This document shows positions 48,815 to 59,010 of a stretch of DNA of 64,000 nt, piece by piece. How positions within the stretch are numbered: the stretch's first letter is position 1; each line of letters begins with the position of its first letter. The DNA lies in NCBI GenBank assembly GCA_026636295.1, contig CP089462.1:1116001-1180000 (forward strand). The letters are read 5' to 3'. This DNA comes from Medakamo hakoo (lineage: Eukaryota; Chlorophyta; Trebouxiophyceae; Coccomyxaceae). Made by a program: the position numbers and the translations under genes. The notes under the pieces were generated by a model. The model saw only the letters and a program-made list of their open reading frames with translations, was not told the origin of the DNA and did no database searches.

Positions 48815-49936
48815 TCACCCAACAAACGCCTCCTCCTCTACCTCCACCCCAAACACGCCCGCATCCCCCGCCCCCCTCCTCACCAACACGGGCGGCAACC
48901 CACCGCTGAAGTCGAGCACCGTCGACACATCCGGGATGGGCGGCCGCGGCCCACAGTCCACCACGAACGCGACTCCACGCCCGGCTAAGCGATCGGCAAG
49001 TGTGGCACCATCCTCCTCAGGCGACCAACCCACCGCCCTCCGCGCCAAATCCTCCGCTTCTTCTTCTTCATCCACAGACGCCAGGAAATCCGACGCGTCG
49101 TCCCGGCCAGCGTCGGGTCGCACGGACGTGCAGAGTAAAGGGCGGTCTAAAGCTGCCAACACAGCCTTCGCAACGGGATGCCCGGACAGGCGCACGCCCA
49201 CGGTCGCGCGGCGACGGCCGCCGTGGCGCGCCGCGGCGTGGCCACCTTTTTTCCCAAGCTCCGCCAGCGATGCTGCTTTGGGCAGGGCCTTCCCCGCACC
49301 CAGGATGAGCGTGTACGGACCTGGGAGGACGGACCGGGCCGTGCGAAACGGGTCGGGCACCCCCGGCGGCGGGGCGGGGAAGCCGACGGTGAACGCGTCG
49401 ACGTCCGCCCACCCGCGGCACAGGAGCGCGAGCGCGCGGACTTTGGGCGGGCCGCCCTTCGCCGCGCACAGTCGGGCGGCGGCGTCGCGGGCGGCCACGT
49501 CGACGACGAGGGCTGGGAGGGTGTCCGTTGGGATGACGCCGACCTGTTTTTGGATGGGGATGGGGATGATGTGGTGGGGTGGGGACATGGCTGGATGAGG
49601 ATTGGCTAGGTTGACGGCGACGTTGACGGCGACGCACCCTCGCCCCCTGCCCTCGCTTTCCGACAGCCCACCCGCCGCACACACCCCATTCCCACCCTCC
49701 CACCCATCCCAACGCACGCCACCCTCCCTCAACAGGTCGATGACTGGGTCTAAGCGCCAGGCGTCCGACGCGTCGGGCGAGACGGTGACCAGCTTGGGCG
49801 GGGCCGAACCAATGGACGCGCTCCCACCGCCTTTTTTGGCGCGGCAGGCGATGGATGATGGTGGGCGTGGGTGGAGTGGGGCATGCGTGAGCCTGCCATG
49901 GGGCAGGCGTGGGTGGGATGGGGCGTGCATTGGCAT
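48815..49936 (-). CDS. Sua5/YrdC-type threonylcarbamoyl-AMP synthase (2 exons seen)
   Basis: Exon 2 is 49543-48815. Exon 1 ends at 49718 (GGC|GTGCGT), joined in phase 0, and its likely start is the Met at 49936 (MPMHAPSHPRLPHGRLTHAP), which could be an organelle presequence. The YrdC fold is visible: LVTVSPDASDAWRLDPVIDL then LREGG|VGVIPTDTLPALVVDV, then GPPKVRALALLCRGWADVDA, PGPYTLILGAGKALP and RATVGVRLSGHPVAKAVLAA. YrdC/Sua5 condenses threonine, bicarbonate and ATP into the intermediate for t6A37 on ANN-decoding tRNAs. The intron's 174 bp keep the frame open. A further upstream exon cannot be excluded. The plant-type organellar/cytosolic location is unclear. It is divergent from PP4R2 (117 bp). 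Confidence 0.82.
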   Translation of the reverse strand: MPMHAPSHPRLPHGRLTHAPLHPRPPSSIACRAKKGGGSASIGSAPPKLVTVSPDASDAWRLDPVIDLLREGGVRWDGWEGGNGVCAAGGLSESEGRGRGCVAVNVAVNLANPHPAMSPPHHIIPIPIQKQVGVIPTDTLPALVVDVAARDAAARLCAAKGGPPKVRALALLCRGWADVDAFTVGFPAPPPGVPDPFRTARSVLPGPYTLILGAGKALPKAASLAELGKKGGHAAARHGGRRRATVGVRLSGHPVAKAVLAALDRPLLCTSVRPDAGRDDASDFLASVDEEEEAEDLARRAVGWSPEEDGATLADRLAGRGVAFVVDCGPRPPIPDVSTVLDFSGGLPPVLVRRGAGDAGVFGVEVEEEAFVG

Positions 49937-50053
49937 GGAGGGCGTCACGGACGAGCCGGAACCGAGCTGTGAAGAGAAGACTAGTTGCGAAAAAAAACGA
50001 CACGTGCGGCCCACTCCCACTTCTTTCGTGGGAAGGGGCGATCCCATCGCACC

Positions 50054-51435
50054 ATGACGGACGCCCTGCTCGCGCCTGGCGGGGGCGACATCCTGTCGCC
50101 GCCTGGCACGGCCGCGCCACCACAGGCGGACGCGGCGCCGTCGCCGCCCGCAGCAGCGCCGCCTGCCGCCGATGCGGCACCGTGCAACGACGGCCCGGCA
50201 CCGCCACGCCCCGACGCCTCGGCGGACACAGCATCCCTGCCGTCCACCTCTGCCGGCGGCGGCGAACTGATCGCGGGTGAAGACGAGCTGCGCGCGTTTG
50301 CCAGGTGAGTTGGGCGGGCGCGTGCTTTTTCCTTCTCTCCCCATTCGCCCCCGTCGTTTCGTCAGGGCGCGACCAAAACGAAACCTCCTCACTCTCCGGC
50401 CCCGTCCGGCCGCACCCATCCACACAGCCTCCCTGAATCCGACCGGGCCATCACCCGCCCGCTGTGGGGCGTGCTAGCCGAAACCGCGACGACCGGCGTC
50501 ATTCGCTACCCCTGGCCCCTGCTGCGCCCGCTGTTCCGTGCGGCGCTGGAAGGCGTCCTGGCCGAAGCGCTCGCCGCGCTGGCCGCCATGCCGGACCCGG
50601 ACGAGACGCCGAGCGAGCGGGATGCCCGTGAAGCCGCGGACGCCGCCCGCTCCGCCGCCGGCGCGCCCCCGCCCCCGCCCCCCACCGTCCTGCTGGACAC
50701 GGGCGAGGAAGGGCCCGTCCTGGCCGCCCGGCTGCTGGGCTACCTCGACGCGGCCTTCCCGGACGACGGGCCCGGCCCGCCGTTCACGCTGCAACGCCTG
50801 TGCGAGCTCGTGCTGGCGCCGCGCCCGCAGTACCCGCGGTTGGAAGCGCTGGGCGCCGCGCTGGAACGGTGCCTGCTGGTGACGGGGGCCGCGGCCGTGC
50901 CACACCCGCCGTCCCTCCCCCCCGCCCGCGCCTGGCCGACCTGGCGCCGGTGAACGTGGGCCCGCCGCGTGAAGCGCCGCGCGCGCCACCGCCCACGCTC
51001 GCCTTTTTGAGGGGCGGGCTGGGAGGCGATGGGATGGGCGGCGGCCTCGGCGGTGGTGGAGGCGGCGGCGGCGGCCCCCACGGCGATGAGGACGGCAGCC
51101 CGGACGGCGAGGACGGCGGCGGTCCCGGCCCGCCGCGGCCGCCCAGCCCGGCGGTCGGACCGCCACCGCCGCCGCCCCCGCCGCCTCCACCCCCACCCCC
51201 ACCCCCGCCGCCGCCGCCCCTGGAAGCGGACGAGATGATGGAGCTGGACGCGGCCGCAGCGGGCGCGCTGTTGGGCAGCGGCGACGTGCCGATGGTGGGC
51301 GCGGAAGCGCTCGCAGCGTCGGGGGGAGGAGGAGGGGGACGAGAGGGAGGGGCGCAGGAAGGCAGGGAGGCGGGCGGGCGGGCGGGAGTAGGTGGCGGCG
51401 GCGGCGGGGATGGAGGCGGGATGGAGAGCGAGTGA
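50054..51435 (+). CDS. Protein phosphatase 4 regulatory subunit 2 (PP4R2)
   Basis: Exon 1 50054-50304 and exon 2 from 50428, joined through SLPESDRAITRPLWGVLAET. The PP4R2 core is recognised by GVIRYPWPLLRPLF, LGYLDAAFPDDG, then PPFTLQRLCELVLAPRPQYP, LEALGAALERCLLVTG, which matches the plant/animal PP4R2 pattern PFT.QR.CE........Y..........EK.LLV. PP4R2 binds the PP4 catalytic subunit and targets it in DNA repair and snRNP assembly. In the first frame the chain stops at 50953 (TGA). A second frame (about 50910-51435) continues RLADLAPVNVGPPREAP, a Gly/Pro-rich stretch and LEADEMMELDAAAAGAL, ending in SE. A C7 homopolymer (about 50915-50921) lies where the frames would have to meet. So either the protein ends at 299 residues, or the tail is joined by an unseen intron or a sequence error. 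Confidence 0.75.
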
Positions 51436-51521
51436 AAGAGAAAGAGGAGCGCGCAGGTTCAGAGCAAACAACGGCGGCGGCCGGACGCAATTCCGCCGCG
51501 TGGGACGCGCACTCCCACACC

Positions 51522-53228
51522 ATGGCGTCCGCCCCCCAAACCTTGACGTTCCAGGACTTCCTGGAGCGCATGAAAGACCCGCGGGCGGCCGACCTGGTTC
51601 GGGACATCAGAAAGTGCGGCTTTTCGCTGTCGTCGGCCGGCACGACGGCGGCGGCGCCTGCCCCCCTGCGCCTGCCCCCCCCCCCCCCCCCCCGGCGCGA
51701 CCACTCTCACGTCGTCCGCCCCACCCTCTCTCCCTCCCTCCCACCCATTCCCACGCACAGCTTTGTCAAGTCGTTCGAGTCCCGCCCACCCGACCCGGAC
51801 CGGGACGCGGCGGCCGCCCAAGCCTTTTTCGAGGCGGCGGAGGCGTCCTGGCCGGCCCACCCGCTGTGGGCCGGGTCCCCGCCGCCCGTGCTGGAAGGCG
51901 CGGGCGAGGGCCTGGAAAAGTACGTCATGACCAAGGTGCACGGGGCCACCTTTGGCGTCTCGCCGCTGGACAGGGAGAGGGACGAGGCGCTGGCGCTGCG
52001 GCTGCGGGCGCTGTCGTTCGTGGAGCCGGCCCACTTGGACATCCCGCCGGGCGCGGTCGACGAGCGGGCGGTGCGCCTCGCGGGGCGCGAGCTCCTCAAA
52101 GTGAACGACTTCAAAGCCCCGCGGGACAAGCTGGTGTGCATCCTGAACTGTTGTCGGGTGCTGAACAATGCCCTGGCCGGCGCGGCGGCCGTGGCGGCCC
52201 GGCGGAGTGGCGGTGGTGGGAGTGCGGATGGAGAGAGCGCCCACGCGTGGCCGCCCACCACCGCCACGCGCGCGCCTGGAGCGGACGATTTCCTGCCCGC
52301 CCTCGTCTACACCCTCATCAAGGCCGCCCCGCCGCAAGTCGCGTCCAACCTCGAGTACGTCCAACGCTTCCGCGGCGCGCGCCGCCTGGCCGGTGAGGCC
52401 GCCTACTTCTTCACCCAGCTGTACGGCGCCGCCTCCTTCGTGGAAACCGTCAACACCGGGTCCCTGTCCGTCGACCCGGACGTCTTCGTGGCGCGCATGG
52501 TTGCCGCGGGCGTGCCGGACATGCAGCTGCTGCCGCCGCCGTCTGGAGGGGGAGGCGGCGATGTCGACGGCGGCAGTGCCGGCCACCACCGCCCTGTTGC
52601 GGCCGCGGCTGCCGCCGCCGCCGCCGCCGGCGTCAGCCCGCGTGTGGCCGCCGCAGCAGCAGCAGGGCACGGCACCTCAGCGTCCGCTGGTCGCGCCCCG
52701 CCGCCGCCAACGGCCGCGGACTTGGAGGCCGAAGGCGTCGCGCTCGTCGTGGCAGCCGACGGCGCGGGCGCCCTGGCCGCGTCGCACCCCTGGCTGTACA
52801 CAGACCCGACCGCGCTCGCGCTGGGTGACGTCCCGGCGCTGCTGGCCGCGTACAAAGAAGCCGTGCTGCGGGCGGAGGCGGTGTGCCGGGCGGCCGACGC
52901 GCGGGCGGCGGCGTGGGGCAGCGGCGTTGCGACGCCACCGCCGGCGCCGCTGCCGCCGATCGTGACGAGTGCGGCGCCGCCGGCAGAGGGAGGGGAAGAC
53001 GCCAGTGCAGCGGGCCTTGACGGCGTGGGCCCGGCCGAAGCGGCGGGCGCCGTCGAGTCGCCTGGCGGTGGTGGTGGTGCGACCGCGGCTGCGCCGCCGC
53101 CGCCACCGCCGCCGGCAGACGACGTGCTTGCGGGCCTGGTCCTGGGTGAAGGGGCGGCTGCCCCCGCTGTGGCGACGACGGCGCCTGCGGCGCCGTCGAC
53201 GGACGGGCAGCAGCCGTCGCTGCTGTGA
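51522..53228 (+). CDS. VPS9A: VPS9-domain Rab5 guanine-nucleotide exchange factor (2 exons)
   Basis: Exons 51522-51613 and 51761-53228, 519 residues. It starts MASAPQTLTFQDFLERMKDP, like plant VPS9A (TFHDFLERMRKP). The intron (GAAA|GTGCGG...CACGCACAG) joins IRN to FVKSFESRPPDPDRD in phase 2. The helical bundle contains AHPLWAG, GLEKYVMTKVHGATFGV and HLDIPPGAVDERAV. The VPS9 core is KAPRDKLVCILNCCRVLNNA, then GADDFLPALVYTLIKAAPPQ, the catalytic D and Y region, and GEAAYFFTQLYGAASFVETV. The protein activates Rab5/ARA7-type GTPases on endosomes. The C-terminal ~220 residues are a variable Ala/Pro/Gly tail with LADLEAEGV-like helices. A poly-C tract (51676-51693) lies in the intron. It sits 86 bp after the PP4R2 alternative stop. 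Confidence 0.94.
   Translation: MASAPQTLTFQDFLERMKDPRAADLVRDIRKCGFSLSSAGTTAAAPAPLRLPPPPPPRRDHSHVVRPTLSPSLPPIPTHSFVKSFESRPPDPDRDAAAAQAFFEAAEASWPAHPLWAGSPPPVLEGAGEGLEKYVMTKVHGATFGVSPLDRERDEALALRLRALSFVEPAHLDIPPGAVDERAVRLAGRELLKVNDFKAPRDKLVCILNCCRVLNNALAGAAAVAARRSGGGGSADGESAHAWPPTTATRAPGADDFLPALVYTLIKAAPPQVASNLEYVQRFRGARRLAGEAAYFFTQLYGAASFVETVNTGSLSVDPDVFVARMVAAGVPDMQLLPPPSGGGGGDVDGGSAGHHRPVAAAAAAAAAAGVSPRVAAAAAAGHGTSASAGRAPPPPTAADLEAEGVALVVAADGAGALAASHPWLYTDPTALALGDVPALLAAYKEAVLRAEAVCRAADARAAAWGSGVATPPPAPLPPIVTSAAPPAEGGEDASAAGLDGVGPAEAAGAVESPGGGGGATAAAPPPPPPPADDVLAGLVLGEGAAAPAVATTAPAAPSTDGQQPSLL
51676..51693 (+). repeat. C homopolymer in the VPS9 intron
   Basis: About 18 consecutive C residues, part of a pyrimidine-rich intron. 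This is a position prone to sequencing or assembly length errors. Confidence 0.85.
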
Positions 53229-53393
53229 GAGAGAATTTGTGCCGAAGTGTGTTGTTGATGAAAAACATTTTGTGTCCACCGTGGGTCTGTCCATGTTTCC
53301 ATCCCTCTCTCTCTCCCTCCCCTAAACACCCTGCCAGTGCGTTGGAACGGCTTCTTGCGGCCCATTGCACGCCAAGCCACCCTTCCCCCACCC

Positions 53394-55866
53394 TCAAGCC
53401 ACAGCAGCCTCGGCTTTCACCCACCCCTCCGCGGGCGACGCGCTGCGCCCGCCGTCTCCATCCTCTGCCTCCTCCCCTTCCCCAGGCGCGGCCAGGCGTG
53501 TGTAAGACGGCGCCCGCGCGCGCAGGATGGACAGGGCCGTCCACGTGAAGAAAGCCAGCACCCGGGCCTGGGCCAGGCACGCGCCTTTCACGGTCGACTC
53601 CCCAAAGCCCAGGCGGGCCAGGGCCGTCGCACCGTCCGGGATGAAGCCCTGGGCCGCGCCGCGCGACGGGCCCGCCTTGTCGCCGCCCTTCTTTTTCGGG
53701 TCCGGCGGCGGGGGCGGCGGGTCAAACGTCAGGCCGTCCATCTCATTCACCGCCGCCGCTTCAAAGGCGTGCTTGATGAGGGAGGTCCCCTCAATCCAGC
53801 GCAGGGCCCGCGGCACGGACTTGGCGTTGACGTAATACCCGCCAAACAACAAAAACACGACGGACAGGGCGGGGCCGATGGCGGCCGCGGCGTCGGGCGT
53901 GGGGGCGGCCGCGCCGACGGCCAAGCCCAGCGCGGTGGCAGTGAAGGATTCCAGGGTGAGGATGCCCAGGAACCGGGCGAAGCGGGCGGCGCCGCCGTGC
54001 AGGCCCGTCAGCGGGTAGACGACAGACGCAAACAGCGCCGGGAAGAGCGCCGACACGGGCGCTTCGGCCGCGAGCTTGGCCGCCAGGTATGCCCCCGCGC
54101 CGTACCCGCCCTTGGCCCGCTCCCGGTCCACGATCGTGCGTTCGCGCGGGAAGACGTTGACGGTCTTGACGAGGGACGACATCATCGTGTTGACGGTCGC
54201 GACCTGGAGCAGGCCCAGCCGGTCCTGGATGGCGGCCTGGGAGAGGCCCATGCGGTGGAAAATGGCCCCGAAGATGAGGGCGGACGACAGGTTGGACCCG
54301 GCGCGGGCGAGCGTCGTGGCCTTGTCGCGCGTGACCTGGCGCCAGGCGCGCGCCGCCAGCATGCGCAGCTGGGAGGGGAGGGGGGCGCGCGGGGCCGGCG
54401 GCGTGGACTTGCTGGAGGACGGGCCGAGGGCCGCCGCCGCGCCCGGGCCGGCCGCGGCGGCCGCCCCAGCCCCGCCGCCGCCCGCCCCGCCCGCGCCCGC
54501 GACCTCGGCCAGCAACGCGTCGACGCGCGCCTTGGACTCGGCTTCCGCTTCCGGGGACGAGTGGTCGATGGAAATGAGGTCGGACAGGAATTCGGCCGGG
54601 TTGGTGGCGGGCGGGCAGGCGTGGCCCAGGCCGGCAAAGTGGGGGAGCGCGCCCGCGGCTGGGCCGACGTACGCGGGCACCCCGCCCGCCGCCAGCAGGA
54701 TCAGGTCGTCGAACGACGCAAAGGCCGAGGACCGGGGCTGGTGGATGGACGCGATGACGGTGCAGCCCTCGTCGTGGGCCAGGGACGCCAGGGTGGAGAC
54801 GACTTGGCCGGCCTGTGCGCGATGTTTTTTTTTCATGTGAGATAGTAGTGGGGCGGGGGGGGGGGGGGGGGGGGGCAGCGTTGGGAGGGGGGTGCCCCCA
54901 ACCCCAACCCGGCACGAAAAAAAGGCGATGCGCGCCCTCTCACCTGGAACGCGTCCAGCCCCGTCGTCGGCTCGTCCGCAAACAGCAGGTGCGGCGCGCC
55001 CACCAGTTCGCAGGCAATGGCCAAGCGCTTGCGCTCGCCGCCCGAAATGCCGCGGGCGCGCCCGCCGCCGACGCGGGTGTCGGCGACCTTGAGGAGGCCC
55101 AAGCGGCGGAGCAGCGCCTCGACTTCCGCCGCCGCCGCGGGCGACAGCCCGTCCGCGCTGCCGCCGTCGGGCGACCGCAACGCAGCAGCCAGGCTCAGCG
55201 TCTCGCGCACCGTCAGCATGGAGTAGAACGCGTCCTCCTGTTCGACGTAGGCTTGGCGGCGCGGGGGGGGCGCGCCCGCGGACGGCGGTCCGCCGGCCGC
55301 GTCCGCCAGGCTCGCGCCGGGCGGGACGGCAGCGACGAGGCCTGACGCCGACACGCCCTTGGCCTTGGCGAGCTGGCCCGCTAAGACGTTGAGCAGCGTG
55401 GTTTTCCCGCCACCGGACGGGCCCATGATGGCGAGGAGGCTGCGCGTGTGTGGATGGGGGTGGGGTGGGGTGGGGTGGGGTGAAGGGTGAGGGATGGGCG
55501 GCGAGAGCGCGCGACGGGTCTGGCCGTCGCGACGCACACGCCAACAAGCACCCAAAAAACGCACCGCCCCGCCCGAGCACGGCCATTGACACCGGACAAA
55601 ATTTCCTTGTCCCCATCCTTGGTGTGGACGCGGACCCGGACGTCGGAGAAGACCAAGTCACAGGCCCCGGACGAGGCGTCCGCGGGTTGGGCCGACGACG
55701 ACGACGAGCCATGCGCCGACGACGACGGCCGCCCACGTTTTTGCTTCTTGTCCCGCAGCGCCCGCACCGCGCTCTTGCCCAGGGAGAGGCCAAGGCACGC
55801 CGCCCGCCAGGGAGGGGGCGCGGCGATGGCCGCGCCCCCGATGGCCCAGTCCAAGAGGCCGCCCAT
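53394..55866 (-). CDS. ABCG half-size transporter, ABCG7/WBC7-like (3 exons)
   Basis: Exons 55866-55565, 55439-54944 and 54812-53394 give 738 residues (phases 2 and 0). The nucleotide-binding domain has MGPSGGGKTTLLNVLAG (Walker A), the Q-loop, GGGRARGISGGERKRLAIAC (signature ISGGERKR) and LLFADEPTTGLDAFQ (Walker B), then IASIHQPRSSAFASFDDLIL (H-loop). The transmembrane part starts RAWRQVTRDKATTLARAGSN and includes LIFGAIFHRMGLSQAAIQDR, the PLTGLHGGAARFARF stretch and VVFLLFGGYYVNAKSVPRAL. The N-terminus is MGGLLDWAIGGAAIAAPPPW, a short hydrophobic segment that may be a plastid or membrane signal. It resembles plant ABCG7, whose location is reported as plastid envelope-like. Substrate unknown. 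It needs dimerisation to work. Confidence 0.92.
54856..54878 (+). repeat. G homopolymer in intron 2 of the ABCG gene
   Basis: About 23 G on the plus strand, broken only near its start by one C, which makes a C-rich segment before the acceptor on the gene's strand. Confidence 0.85.
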
Positions 55867-56037
55867 GATGATGGTGGGAGAGAAAGCTAGAGTGAGGGCG
55901 GGCAAAGAGCGTTGCTTCTCCTCCACTACTCCATCGTATCGCCCGCCCGCCAGCACGCTCACAACCGCGGCCACACGCCTCCTGCGCCGTTCAACGAACG
56001 CACAAGCACCTGCTCTTTCACACACGCGCACAACCGC

Positions 56038-57147
56038 ATGGGCCTGCCGGACGAGGCGGGCTGCCCGTCCGCCCGAAAGCGCAAACAGGAAGGTGATGCG
56101 TGCACCGGCGCGCTCGCCGTGTTGCCGCGCAAGCGGTCGTCCCTGGACTTGGGCGACCGGCCCTCCCTGCCGGGGCCGTGGGGGCTGAGCCTCAAGCCGC
56201 GGCACTGGTGCGTTGTGTGTGGGAGAGGTGCTCGTGTGGACGGGTGGCGGCGCGCGTTTTTTGATCTTTTTCGCTCCGACGGGCCGAAAAAAACTACCTA
56301 GCCACCGCGGCGTGCTTTCCATCCGCGCCACGTCCGCCGCTCCGCCACGGCTAAGTGATCAGGGCCTGGCGCGTGTGTATGCGCGTGCTGGGTGGGCCAC
56401 AGACAGCGGCTAGAAGACGCCGGCGCGCCCCGAAAAAAGGCCGGACGCTTGCGCGCGCGCCCTTTTTTTCCCTCCGACCACCATCCTCACCTCACACGCA
56501 CCGCCCCGCCCTTGTCTCTCGCTGCCCGCAGGTCGTGCGCCGAGGAGCTCAACGCCGCGCTGGCCGCGGCAGCCGCGGCGGGCGACCTCGACCCGGTCCA
56601 GGTCCGGGGCGTGCAACACATCTGCCGCGTCCCGGCGGGGCGGGGACTGATCGCGGCCCGCCTCGCCGCGGCCGCACTGTGCGCGCCGGCGCCGCCGCCC
56701 CTGCCGCCGCCGCCGCCGGCGCCCGGCGCCGCCGTCGCTCGGCCGGCGGCGGCGGGGAGCGACTGGCGCCTGCGCCCGCGGACGCCCCCGCCGCCCGACC
56801 CGGACGCGGCCGCGCACGCCGCGCTGGCGGCCGCCCTCCTGGCGGCCGGCCCCCTGGCCCCCTTCCCCGAACACGGCGCGTCGGTGTATCGGGTGGCCAC
56901 GCCGCCCTGCCTGGCCTCCTGGGCCGCCCGCTGGTTTGGGTCGTGGGCGGGTGGTGGGGGCGGCGGCGCCGCGCCGCCGCCCAGCCTGAGAGTCGTCGCG
57001 CTGCACGGGTGGGGCTCCGAACCGGGCGGCGGCGCGCTTGACGCCGGCCTGTCCCCGCCGCGGGGGCTCGGCGGAGAGGCGGGGGCGCCCCGCGACGCGC
57101 CCGCCCGCACGGTCTGGGTGCCTTTTTTCCAGCAGGCAGCATTGTGA
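56038..57147 (+). CDS. Unrecognised protein of ~261 residues (2 exons)
   Basis: Exons 56038-56207 and 56532-57147, joined in phase 2 (CACTG|GTGCGT and CCGCAG|G). I do not recognise the family. The first exon encodes MGLPDEAGCPSARKRKQEGD and a basic stretch, LPRKRSSLDLGDRPSLPGPW, with GLSLKPRHW at the join. The basic clusters SARKRKQ and PRKR could be nuclear localisation signals. The second exon has SCAEELNAALAAAAAAGDLD and VRGVQHICRVPAGRG, then low complexity, and GASVYRVATPPCLASWAARW. It ends PARTVWVPFFQQAAL. Trp and Cys in otherwise low-complexity sequence suggest real coding. The splice phase fit and the divergent position (171 bp from the ABCG start) support a gene. It could be a lineage-specific nuclear protein. 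Confidence 0.55.
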
Positions 57148-57189
57148 ATTGTTTTTTTTAGGTGGTGAGAGGAACATGGTAGTCCTCCT

Positions 57190-57210
57190 CCCCCCCCCCC
57201 CCCCCCCCCC
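57190..57210 (+). repeat. C homopolymer between the unknown and TPR genes
   Basis: About 20 consecutive C in the spacer, followed by a short G-rich stretch (AGGGAGGGAGGGGG). Together they could pair. Confidence 0.85.
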
Positions 57211-57409
57211 AGGGAGGGAGGGGGGGGGAATGAGGTCGGGGTGGGGTGGGTGAGAGTTTTGTGCAGACCGCCGACACGCAAAAAAGGCTTCTTCTTCTCC
57301 GCGACGCACACGACGCGCGCGCGGGCGACGCACCGCCGTCTCCCTTCTGCGTCAGACACCAACCAACTACCGCGTGTGGCGTGACCGAAGCGCTGACCCA
57401 GCCGCACGC

Positions 57410-58919
57410 ATGCAAATGCGTGCGCCGCCGACGACGGCGGCGGTCGTGCCGCTGCGACACGCCGCCGCCGCCCTGTCGCCGAGCGCGCGGGCTCCACGCC
57501 CTCTCCCCTCATGCAGAAGGCGTGTCATCGTGACTGCTGCTGCTGCCGGGGGCAAAGCCAAAAAAGGGTTCGGCAAGGTGAGCTGGAGTGTGGCGCGCGG
57601 GCGGGCGAGCGCGGCTAGCTTGGGCGCGCGCGTCGAGGGGCCAGGCCTCACCCCTCCACCCACCCACCCCACTCCCCAACGAGCAGAAAAAAGCCGCCGG
57701 GTCAGCCAAGCCCAAACCGCCTCCGACCACGCCCCTGCCGGCCACGACCTTGCCAGCCATGCCCGCACCGCCGGCGTTGGAAGACCAGCTGAGCGCAAAA
57801 CTGCGCGACGCCAGGCGGCGGGGTGAGGGGGTGGCCACCGCGGACGAGGACGACGACGCGGGCTTCGAAGCCCGCCTGGCCGCCCTGAAGACGGAAGCCG
57901 CGGCCGCCTCTGCAGCCAAACGAGCGGCCGACGCCGAGAACAACGTGCTGTTGGGGGCCTCCATCCCGGACTACGACAACCCGCCGCCCCTGTCCGCAAC
58001 GATCGCCCGGGCCACCGGCGCCGACGACGGCGGCCCGGCCCGCGGGTCGGCGGGCCTGGTCGCGGGCGGGGCGGCCGTCGTCATGGCCGGCGTCTTTGCG
58101 TTCTCGTCGGTCGTGGGTCCGGGCGGCGGCGGCTCCAGCCCCAAGCCCCCGCCTAACTTCTTGGAGGCGGGCGCGCCGCCCGTGGGGCCGGAGCAGCGCG
58201 CGGACTTGGAGGCGCAGGCCGCGGCGCTTGAGGCCACGCTCGCGGCCTCGCCGTCCAACGCCGAGGCTTTGCGGGCGGCAGCGACCATCGCGGCCCGCCT
58301 GGGCAAGTCGCCGTCCGCAGTCGCCGGTCTCCTGGAAAAGCTGACGGAGGTCGCGCCGACGGACGCGGGCGCGTGGCGGCAGCTGGGCGCGGCGCGGCTG
58401 GCGGGCGGGGACGCCAAGGGCGCCATCGCCGCGCTGGAGCGGTCCCGTGCGGAAGCACCACCGGCGGGCGCGGCCGGCTTTGACGCTGCCGGCGACGCGG
58501 CGGCGGTCGTGGCGCTGGCCGCGGCGAGGGTGCTGGACGGAAAGCCCGGCGCGGCCGTCGCGGAGCTCAAGGCCGCGGCGCCCGGCCTGGGGCCGGCGGG
58601 CGGGGAGCCGGCGCTGCGCGTGGGCCTGGCCCTGGGCAAGACCCTGGCCGAGTGGAAGGGCCACGGGCCGGACGCCGTCCGCGCGTACGAGGCGCTCGAA
58701 GCGGCCGCGCCGTCCGACTACCGCCCGCCGCTGGCAAAGGGCGTCCTGCTGCGGTCGCTCGGCCGCCTGGGCGAAGCCCGGCGGGCGCTGTTGCAAGCCC
58801 GCTTCCTGGCGCCGCCGGAGGAGAGGGTGGTGGTGAATGCCATCATCGGTGATGGGGACGGGGCGCCACCGCTGGTGGGCGAGGACGGCAAGGGCAAGGG
58901 AGGCGGCGGGGAGGAATGA
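57410..58919 (+). CDS. Plastid TPR protein, SLOW GREEN 1-like (2 exons)
   Basis: Exons 57410-57577 and 57687-58919, 466 residues. Residues 1-45 look like a transit peptide: MQMRAPPTTAAVVPLRHAAA, ending near RRVIVTAAAAGGKAKKGFGK. A charged linker with coiled-coil character (ALEDQLSAKLRDARRRGEGV) precedes a hydrophobic segment (about residues 210-235, LVAGGAAVVMAGVFAFSSVV), a probable membrane anchor. The C-terminal half has tetratricopeptide-like repeats: AALEATLAASPSNAEALRAA, LLEKLTEVAPTDAGAWRQLG, and DAVRAYEALEAAAPSDYRPP with LAKGVLLRSLGRLGEARRAL. The layout (transit peptide, membrane segment, TPR) resembles the plant SLOW GREEN 1 type needed for chloroplast development. Orthology is not proved. 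A further possibility is a Ycf37-like photosystem factor. Confidence 0.68.
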
Positions 58920-59010
58920 GGTGGGCGCGGGGAGGCGGTCACAGGTTGTTTTTGCTTCTCGTTTTGCCTCGTCTCCTCTCATCTCTCTCTCAACGCACCG
59001 CACCGGATCC

